Part shown: positions 5,579 to 10,361 of the stretch, piece after piece
Layout of the letters: every line of letters begins with the position of its first letter
How positions within the stretch are numbered: the first letter of the stretch is position 1
Source of the DNA: an uncultured Mycoplasmatota bacterium
Lineage (GTDB): Bacteria; Bacillota_I; Bacilli_A; RF39; UBA660
Length of the DNA stretch: 10,361 nt
Assembly: GCA_947572405.1 (NCBI GenBank)
Contig: CANPBV010000055.1
Location: forward strand, 1 to 10,361
Direction: 5' to 3'
Position numbers and translations under genes: made by a program
Notes under the pieces: generated by a model
What the model saw: only the letters and a program-made list of their open reading frames with translations
Database searches by the model: none
Told to the model about the DNA's origin: nothing

Positions 5579-5603
5579 TTAATTTGATAACTATTTTTTT
5601 TTT
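5571..5603 (+). terminator. AT-rich rho-independent terminator
   Basis: TAGTTA (5576-5581) pairs with TAACTA (5588-5593) around a 6-nt loop, extended by A-T and G-T pairs outward, followed by ten T (5594-5603). The stem begins at the TAG stop codon of the preceding gene. Confidence 0.75.
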
Positions 5604-5612
5604 CATTTTTAG

Positions 5613-5620
5613 TGTATAAT
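5613..5620 (+). promoter_or_regulatory. Promoter -10 of the obg operon
   Basis: TATAAT at 5615-5620 preceded by TG, about 10 bp after the T run of the preceding terminator; no clear -35. The surrounding TTTTAGTGTATAATAAT closely repeats the sequence at 4462-4478 ahead of the tiny peptide. Confidence 0.55.
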
Positions 5621-5642
5621 AATAGCATTGGAGGTGGAAAGC

Positions 5643-6917
5643 ATGTTTGTAGATGAAGTCACATTGGAATTGTTAGCTGGAAATGGTGGAGATGGCTGTA
5701 TGGCTTTTCGCCGAGAAAAATATGTTGAAATGGGGGGCCCTTATGGTGGAAATGGTGGAAAAGGATCTGACATTATTTTTGAAGTCGATGAAGGACTAAA
5801 TACCTTATTAGATTTGCGGTATAAAAGATTAATCAAAGGGGCAAAAGGACAGAATGGTGAAGGAAAGGGAAAACACGGTGCAGGAGCAGAAGATATTGTG
5901 ATTAAAGTACCTCCTGGAACGGTGGTAACCGATTTAGAAACTGGGTTTGTCATTGCTGATTTAACCCAGAAAAAAGAGCGTGCTGTGATTGCCAAGGGAG
6001 GACGTGGTGGACGAGGCAATATTGCTTTTGCTACTCGTTCTAATCCAGCCCCATCATTTGCTGAAAATGGGGAACCTGGAGAACAAAGAAAAGTAAAAGC
6101 AGAATTAAAGTTGCTTGCCGATGTTGGATTAGTTGGCCTTCCTAGTGTGGGAAAATCGACTTTTATTTCCAAGATTTCTGCAGCTCGTCCTAAAATAGCA
6201 GAGTATCATTTTACAACTTTAAAACCAAATTTAGGGGTTGTGAAAACCAAAGATGGAAGAAGTTTTGTAGTAGCAGATCTTCCAGGATTAATTGAAGGAG
6301 CTTCTTTAGGAGAAGGGCTAGGAGATAGGTTTTTAAAGCACATTGAAAGAACAAGAGTTATTGCTCATATTATAGATATGGGTTCTGTAGAAGGTAGAGA
6401 TCCAATAGAAGATTATCGAATTATTAATCAAGAATTACAAAGTTTTAACGATAAAATGATGGAAAAACCACAAATTGTGATTGCAAATAAAATGGATGTG
6501 GAAGGATCTTTAGAAAATTTAAAACGTTTTCAGAAAGAAGTAAATGTCCCTGTTTATCCAATTTCAGCTTTATTGAATCAGGATATTGATGGTGTACTTA
6601 TGAAACTTGCTGACTTATTAGAAACGATTCCGAAACAACCTCTTTATGAAGAAAATAAATTTGAAAGTCATGTGTTGTATAAGTTTAAAGAAGAAAAACC
6701 TTTTTCTATAAAGAACGCTGGAAATGGTGTTTGGATAGTGACTGGAGAAAAAGTAGAAAAATTGCTTCGTATGACCAAATTTAATACAGATGAATCAGCA
6801 CTTCGTTTTGCGACAAAGCTTCGTAAGATGGGAATTGATGAAGAGCTTCAGAAATTGGGGGCTTTAGAAGGAGATACCATTCGCATTTTAGATTTAGAAT
6901 TTGAATATAAAGAATAA
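5643..6917 (+). CDS. obg: GTPase Obg (CgtA), ribosome assembly and stress GTPase
   Basis: Obg is an essential GTPase that binds the 50S subunit, aids its maturation and links ribosome assembly to stress or nucleotide state. The 424-residue protein is full length. It has the glycine-rich Obg fold (about 1-157, with GNGGDGCMAFRREK and GGRGGRGN), the G domain with G1 GLPSVGKS (165-172), G3 DLPG (212-215), G4 NKMD (282-285) and G5 ISA (307-309), and a C-terminal OCT domain (about 340-424). The ATG at 5643 follows GGAGGT (5630-5635); the earlier in-frame TTG at 5628 precedes this site. It lies downstream of rpmA as in Bacillus, although spo0B is not between them. It shares a transcript with the HD-domain gene 19 bp downstream. 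Confidence 0.97.
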   Translation: MFVDEVTLELLAGNGGDGCMAFRREKYVEMGGPYGGNGGKGSDIIFEVDEGLNTLLDLRYKRLIKGAKGQNGEGKGKHGAGAEDIVIKVPPGTVVTDLETGFVIADLTQKKERAVIAKGGRGGRGNIAFATRSNPAPSFAENGEPGEQRKVKAELKLLADVGLVGLPSVGKSTFISKISAARPKIAEYHFTTLKPNLGVVKTKDGRSFVVADLPGLIEGASLGEGLGDRFLKHIERTRVIAHIIDMGSVEGRDPIEDYRIINQELQSFNDKMMEKPQIVIANKMDVEGSLENLKRFQKEVNVPVYPISALLNQDIDGVLMKLADLLETIPKQPLYEENKFESHVLYKFKEEKPFSIKNAGNGVWIVTGEKVEKLLRMTKFNTDESALRFATKLRKMGIDEELQKLGALEGDTIRILDLEFEYKE

Positions 6918-6936
6918 AAAGGGTAGAAAGGATTTT

Positions 6937-7956
6937 ATGACAGAATTAGAAAAATATCAAAGGTTGTTATCACAAGATTATCCATGTTTCATTGATAAAT
7001 ATTTGGCTTTAGAAATTATGCAGAAGTTAAAGACAAGAGGACAATTTTGTGGAGCCGATTATACAAAATTATTTCCTGTCAGATATCGTTATTCTAGATA
7101 TGACCATTCTATTGTGAGTGCTTTAATGACATGGCATTTTACCCATTCTAAAAAACAAACAATAGCAGCTTTGTTGCATGATTTAGAAATGCCTGCTTTT
7201 AGTCATTGTATTGATTATGTAAAAGGTGATTATGAAAAACAGGAAAGTGCTGAATTAGATTTGAAAGATATTTTACTATCTTCTAGAGCATTATTATCTT
7301 GTTTAAAAGAAGATGGAATTTCTGTAACTGATATTATTCCAATCGCACAATATTCAGTTGTCGATATTGGGCGTCCTGGAATTTGTGTAGACCGGTTAGA
7401 TGGGGTTTTGCACACGAATTTAATTTGGCTACAGACATGGGAATTATCTGATGTAAAAAGGGTATATGATAACATGAAACCTATGATCAATGAAAGTGGA
7501 AAAACAGAGATTGGGTTTTCTTCAGTAGAAACAGCAGAGTATTTTTATAAAGGTGCTTATACATATAGTATTGTATTACAACAAAATGAAGATAAATTAA
7601 TGATGCAATTAATCACTGATGTATTAAAGGGTTTAGTTCAAAATGGATTAATAGGTGTTGAAGATTTTTATCATTTAAGTGAAGAAGAAATTATAAGCGT
7701 TATTAAACAAAGTGAGTGGAGTTCTTTATGGGATACTTTGAATCAACTAACACAGATTGAAAGGAGTGAAACTATCCCTGAGAATCCTCTTTATATGATA
7801 GAAAGCTTTAAAACAAAAAAGAGATATGTAATCCCTTTATGTGAATATCATGGAAATATTGTAAGATTAAACGCGATTTCAAAATCATGTCAAGATTTAT
7901 TAACTATTTATGAAAACTATCAAGATTCTAAATATGCTTATATTAAGAAAATTTAA
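6937..7956 (+). CDS. HD-domain phosphohydrolase (COG1078/dGTPase-like)
   Basis: A 339-residue soluble protein with an N-terminal HD metal-binding domain: His57 in YDHS, the paired His81-Asp82 in LLHDLEMPAFSH, and Asp152/Asp155 in VDRLDGVLH. The HD...PAFSH arrangement resembles COG1078 and dNTP triphosphohydrolase-type proteins, which act on nucleotides or nucleic-acid phosphates. The actual substrate cannot be read from the sequence. The C-terminal 170 residues match no domain I recognise. ATG at 6937 is preceded by GAAAGG (6926-6931); upstream in-frame sequence overlaps the end of obg. Position after obg suggests a shared transcript. Its 3' end overlaps the convergent DUF192 gene by 14 bp. 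Confidence 0.85.
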   Translation: MTELEKYQRLLSQDYPCFIDKYLALEIMQKLKTRGQFCGADYTKLFPVRYRYSRYDHSIVSALMTWHFTHSKKQTIAALLHDLEMPAFSHCIDYVKGDYEKQESAELDLKDILLSSRALLSCLKEDGISVTDIIPIAQYSVVDIGRPGICVDRLDGVLHTNLIWLQTWELSDVKRVYDNMKPMINESGKTEIGFSSVETAEYFYKGAYTYSIVLQQNEDKLMMQLITDVLKGLVQNGLIGVEDFYHLSEEEIISVIKQSEWSSLWDTLNQLTQIERSETIPENPLYMIESFKTKKRYVIPLCEYHGNIVRLNAISKSCQDLLTIYENYQDSKYAYIKKI

Positions 7957-8242
7957 AAATATTATTTTGGATATTCGGAAGATAATTCGCATCGAATTCA
8001 TAAGTATAATATCCATTTTTAACCGGCTTTATAATTCTCCAAGGTTTTACAACTTTTTTTAGTAGAATTTCATGATTTTTATTGGTAATAATTACTAAAA
8101 TAGGAATTCTCATAAAAAAGGTATGAATACTGTTACAATGTGGAAAACAAAGCGGTTTTTTGACAGTCTTTTGAAACATAAGACCTAGAAAGCGGGAATG
8201 GAAAGAAGTACAATAAATAATCGCATTATTTTTAGTTGACAT
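7943..8242 (-). CDS. DUF192 family protein
   Basis: A 99-residue protein with the DUF192 pattern: RFLGLMFQ near the start, CNSIHTFFMRIPILVIITNKNHEIL in the middle (the family's F-M-x(2)-P/T-hydrophobic core) and PWRIIKPVKNGYYTYEFDA near the end. DUF192 is a small beta-rich domain of unknown biochemical role. No signal peptide is present, unlike many family members, so it is probably cytoplasmic. The start at 8242 has GGTGAT three bases upstream; in-frame sequence further upstream runs through the promoter. It diverges from the pilin gene over a 95-bp region with a shared palindrome, which hints at joint control. The 3' end overlaps the HD-domain gene tail-to-tail. Confidence 0.8.
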   Translation of the reverse strand: MSTKNNAIIYCTSFHSRFLGLMFQKTVKKPLCFPHCNSIHTFFMRIPILVIITNKNHEILLKKVVKPWRIIKPVKNGYYTYEFDANYLPNIQNNIFKFS

Positions 8243-8257
8243 ATTATCACCATGTTT

Positions 8258-8308
8258 ACTATAACATAGAAAAAAATATTTGACAAATATCTTAAAAAAG
8301 TATAAACT
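8258..8308. promoter_or_regulatory. Overlapping divergent promoters sharing a 15-bp palindrome
   Basis: On the minus strand, TTGTCA (8286-8281) is 17 bp from TATAGT (8263-8258), serving DUF192. On the plus strand, TTGACA (8280-8285) lies 15 bp from TATAAA (8301-8306) or 17 bp from TAAACT (8303-8308), serving the pilin gene. The two -35 boxes occupy the same bases, inside the perfect 7-1-7 palindrome ATATTTG-A-CAAATAT (8276-8290). Only one polymerase could bind at a time, and a dimeric regulator on the palindrome would affect both genes. Confidence 0.65.
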
Positions 8309-8337
8309 TAATATAGAGTAATGGGAGGTAAAGAAGT

Positions 8338-8538
8338 ATGAAAGGATTGAATCAAAGAGGTCAAGCATTGGTTGAATATTTATTGATTATTGCAGTGATT
8401 AGTGTTGTAGTCATTAGTATTGTAAAATTATTTGGTGGGTATTTGCAAGATTCTATGACAAAATCTTCATGTTCTTTACTAGATAAAGTTTATGTAGAAG
8501 GTGCAAAACCAGGTGAAGGTCAATGTGTGGATAAATAA
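8338..8538 (+). CDS. Flp/class III-type pilin precursor
   Basis: A 66-residue prepilin-like protein. The leader MKGLNQRG is short and basic and ends in Gly8, followed by QALVEYLLIIAVISVVV. Cleavage after Gly8 would leave Glu at +5 and Tyr at +6, the pair conserved in Flp/Tad pilins and archaeal class III pilin-like proteins. The 20-residue hydrophobic helix is followed by a short polar domain with two cysteines (Cys45 and Cys63) that could form a disulfide loop. The ATG follows GGGAGGT (8323-8329). No prepilin peptidase, ATPase or TadB/C gene is in the window, so assembly genes must lie elsewhere if they exist. It is single-gene, closed by its own terminator. Confidence 0.8.
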   Translation: MKGLNQRGQALVEYLLIIAVISVVVISIVKLFGGYLQDSMTKSSCSLLDKVYVEGAKPGEGQCVDK

Positions 8539-8556
8539 GCGAAAGCTTATTTTTTT
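8533..8556 (+). terminator. Rho-independent terminator of the pilin gene
   Basis: AAATAAGC (8533-8540) and GCTTATTT (8545-8552) form an 8-bp stem closed by a GAAA tetraloop, followed by a T run to 8556. The stop codon of the pilin gene is inside the stem, and the convergent carboxypeptidase gene ends at the edge of the T run. Confidence 0.9.
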
Positions 8557-9230
8557 CATAGATATTTATCATAATATTCTTCTAAGGTTAAATTTTCTTC
8601 ATAAATGATTTTCGCAATTTCTGTTCCTACATAGCGGTAATGCCAAGGTTCATATTTAAAACCAGTAATTTTTTCTTTTCCTTTTGGATATCTTAAAATG
8701 AATCCATATAGATGGGCATTTTCTTTCATCCAAGGAAATTCTAAAGAATTTTCGAAATCGTCATAATCATCATTGGAACCTGCTACATCAACAGCAAGAC
8801 CTGTTTGATGTTCTGAATGTCCTGGTTTTGCAGAACATTCTAAGGCATATTTTTCTCCCTTGGTGGTTGTGTAATCTTCAAATAGTTTTTTTTGATAATT
8901 AAAATCTCTATAAGTAGAAGTTGCGATAATTCGATATCCTAAAATGGAAGCATCTTTACTTAAATTTTCAAAGGCTTCTTTGGCTTCTTTTCTTAACTGT
9001 TTATTTTCATATGCATAGAAGTTAGAAATCGTTTCTAAATCATTGGGAACATAATTTTCATTTAATTGATAGGTTTTATTGACTAGGACAACAAAAGAGT
9101 CGGGATTGTCAACTGGTTTGATATTTTTATAAAAACTATTTCCAAACAAATCAATATCTTTGGTATAAAATAATAAAATCAAAATCACAATGACAATATA
9201 AATAGCGTATTTAAATGTTTTCTCATTCAT
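8556..9230 (-). CDS. D-Ala-D-Ala carboxypeptidase, VanY/M15B family, membrane-anchored
   Basis: This enzyme class trims the terminal D-Ala from peptidoglycan stem peptides outside the cell. The 224-residue protein has an N-terminal membrane anchor (about 8-22), a linker containing LVNKTYQLNENYVPNDLE, and a complete M15B domain: STYR (Arg108), GHSEHQTGLAVDV with zinc ligands His141 and Asp148, and YEPWHYR with catalytic Glu194 and zinc ligand His197. All key residues are present. The start at 9230 has GGTGAT four bases upstream; an in-frame TTG at 9242 would overlap that site. A TATAAT lies at 9251-9246 but leaves almost no leader, so the promoter is uncertain. It lies downstream of a clearly related, damaged paralogue on the same strand, separated by a terminator. 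There is no vanA/vanR-type gene nearby, so it is a housekeeping-type enzyme rather than a resistance locus. Confidence 0.92.
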   Translation of the reverse strand: MNEKTFKYAIYIVIVILILLFYTKDIDLFGNSFYKNIKPVDNPDSFVVLVNKTYQLNENYVPNDLETISNFYAYENKQLRKEAKEAFENLSKDASILGYRIIATSTYRDFNYQKKLFEDYTTTKGEKYALECSAKPGHSEHQTGLAVDVAGSNDDYDDFENSLEFPWMKENAHLYGFILRYPKGKEKITGFKYEPWHYRYVGTEIAKIIYEENLTLEEYYDKYL

Positions 9231-9261
9231 AGTAATCACCAATATATTATATGCAGGAAAG

Positions 9262-9285
9262 AAAAAAATAGGAGCAAGTCCTATT
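9262..9285 (-). terminator. Rho-independent terminator behind the damaged carboxypeptidase gene
   Basis: Read on the minus strand, AATAGGA (9285-9279) pairs with TCCTATT (9273-9267) around a 5-nt loop, followed by seven T (9268-9262). The stem begins at the original TAG stop codon (9283-9281), which confirms where the gene ended before it was interrupted. Confidence 0.85.
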
Positions 9286-10361
9286 TAATATAGTAAGCAT
9301 AATATTCTTCATATGTTAGCTGTGAGTTATAAATTGTTGTGGCTGTATCAATTCCTAAATAACGATAATGTCAAGGTTCATATTGATATCCAGTCAATTT
9401 TTCTTTTCCTTTTGGGTACCTTAAAATAAATCCATATAAATGGGCATGCGATGTTATCCATTTAAATTCTTTGGTATTTTCAAATGAATCAAGTGATTTT
9501 CCAGGACCACTTACAATATCAGCAGCAAGCCCGGTTTGATGTTCTGAGTATCCAGGACGAGCTGAATAGGTATCAGCCAGTTCTTTCCCATCCCTAGCAC
9601 TATAATTATTGTATAATTTACTTTGTGTTTGATAGCTTCTATATGGAGATGTAATATAAAGAGTTAAGCCTTCTTTTTTGGCATCATCGGCCATTCTTTT
9701 AAATGCATCGTAAGCTTCTTTTTGAAGATATTGCTGAACTCCATATTTTGCTTCGATTTGGACCATATTATCTGGTTCATAATCTTTATCAAGAGCATAA
9801 TATTTATTTACTAAAATCAAAGTATCTTTTTTTAAATCAGCACTTTTTGTATTGGTATAATACTCATAATCTAAATTGCTGTTGACATAAGAAATCGTTG
9901 TATTTACTTTTGTATTATGTTCCTCTTGATATTTCATATAACGACTTAAATTTTCTTTTATGAAATATTTTGCTCCAAAAAATTCTTCAATAGATTCGTC
10001 ATATTTCATGGTGACTGTATCAATATCTTGATTGACAAAAGAAATGACTTTAGGAATTTCAATAGAAGGATTTTCGGATTTATAAGCAATATATCTTTTC
10101 AATCTGTTTGGTTCAAAACTTCTATCTTCAAAAAAATCCATAATTTGTTTTGTAATTTCGATATTTTCATCCTGTAAGTTATGATTGACGATCATAATCA
10201 AAATACCAAAATCTAAAGTTTCATTTTTTTTGTAAAAATTTAAATATTTAGAAAAATTTGAAATTTGAAAACTTTTTCGTTTGATTATAGGGTGTAAATT
10301 CTTGTTTTTTATATAATAGGAAAGTCATACCATTGTAAGAATTAACAATATGCAAACTCAT
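9281..10361 (-). pseudogene. Broken VanY/M15B D-Ala-D-Ala carboxypeptidase with N-terminal repeats; 5' end beyond window
   Basis: A paralogue of the neighbouring carboxypeptidase. The open frame (10201-9371) contains repeats, LVNKYYALDKDYEPDNM, SPYRSY, and GYSEHQTGLAADI (zinc ligands His and Asp), then stops at YEP. The next codon, TGA at 9373-9371, replaces the TGG of the conserved WHYR motif. Beyond it the same frame continues intact for 29 codons (HYRYLGIDTATTIY...EEYYAYYIK), matching the paralogue, to TAG at 9283-9281 and a terminator. Upstream, homologous repeat sequence continues past the first possible start (TTG at 10201), and the frame then meets TGA at 10327-10325. A different frame, open from the window edge, reads MSLHIVNSYNG...KKFSNFKF. 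Removing one T from the five-T run at 10256-10252 joins the two frames in exact repeat register. Two lesions suggest a recent pseudogene; an assembly error or recoding is possible. Truncated product lacks the catalytic WH. Confidence 0.75.
9869..10361 (-). repeat. Tandem ~51-residue repeats in the N-terminal part of the second carboxypeptidase
   Basis: Three units and part of a fourth share the pattern F-x4-[LF]-x2-Y-x2-[YF]...(I/V)-x2-V-N-x2-[LI]. Examples of the core are RLKRYIAYKSEN...ISFVNQDI, NLSRYMKYQEEH...ISYVNSNL and KFSKYLNFYKKN...IMIVNHNL; the IVNSYN at the window edge starts the fourth. The VN landmarks are 50, 51 and (after frame correction) 52 residues apart. The last unit leads directly into the catalytic domain. 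The function is unknown; the intact paralogue has only a short linker here. Confidence 0.65.

Noticed and set aside
5741..6172. Minus-strand 143-codon open frame rich in Pro/Ser
   Set aside because: It is the antisense of the glycine-rich Obg domain, a common artefact.
7230..7490. Minus-strand 86-codon open frame
   Set aside because: It is antisense within the HD-domain gene with no start signals.
9371..9373. TGA read as tryptophan (Mycoplasma-type code)
   Set aside because: All 26 other Trp codons in the window are TGG, although an AT-rich recoded genome would favour TGA, and two genes end in TGA with sensible context. One exception is better explained by mutation.
9703..9885. Plus-strand 60-codon open frame
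   Set aside because: It is antisense to the second carboxypeptidase, whose homology is clear.
8556..10361. Vancomycin-resistance locus
   Set aside because: VanY-type peptidases are common housekeeping enzymes, and no ligase, VanH, VanX or VanRS gene is present.

Overview
The window comes from a low-GC, AT-rich Gram-positive bacterium, most likely of class Bacilli (an Erysipelotrichia/RF39-like gut lineage would fit, but the exact taxon is an inference). The reasons are the gene order spoIVFA-spoIVFB-rplU-prp(ysxB)-rpmA-...-obg, which matches Bacillus subtilis; L27 with the cleavable N-terminal extension typical of Firmicutes; an L21 leader RNA; strong AGGAGG/GGTGAT ribosome binding sites; and TTGACA/TATAAT promoters, often with an extended -10. 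The genetic code looks standard: 26 Trp codons are TGG, and TGA ends two genes.

Layout. 1-156: AT-rich regulatory region with three TTATCATAA palindromes and a good promoter. 157-993: a predicted cytoplasmic beta-helix protein of unknown function. 1017-1991 (minus): UV damage endonuclease uvsE. 2071-3415: the spoIVFA/spoIVFB pair, an inhibitor-like membrane protein with a degenerate M23 domain and an S2P intramembrane protease. Conserved spoIVFB sequence extends 33 codons upstream of its first ATG with no ordinary start codon. 3390-4451: the ribosomal unit, made of a promoter overlapping the spoIVFB stop codon, L21 leader, rplU, prp, rpmA and terminator. The Prp protease is expected to trim the L27 made by the next gene.

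4452-5603 occupies the place of spo0B in Bacillus. It holds a roughly 120-nt transcription unit with a 12-residue cationic peptide ORF and a perfect 14-bp terminator stem, then an operon of a CPBP/ABI-like membrane protein that has lost its catalytic residues and a 62-residue tail-anchored protein. 5615-7956: obg (GTPase) and an HD-domain phosphohydrolase in one operon. 7943-8538: a DUF192 gene and a Flp/class III-type pilin gene diverge from a compact promoter region in which a 15-bp palindrome contains both -35 boxes. 8556-10361 (minus): two tandem VanY/M15B D-Ala-D-Ala carboxypeptidase paralogues. The first is intact and membrane-anchored. The second carries ~51-residue N-terminal repeats, a TGA in place of the conserved Trp of the catalytic WH motif, and an apparent one-base frameshift near the window edge, so it reads as a recent pseudogene.

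The most notable items are the doubly damaged repeat-bearing carboxypeptidase, the missing spoIVFB start codon, the tiny peptide unit beside a catalytically dead CPBP protein, and the shared-palindrome divergent promoter of the orphan pilin. No CRISPR array, tRNA, rRNA, insertion sequence or prophage gene is visible.
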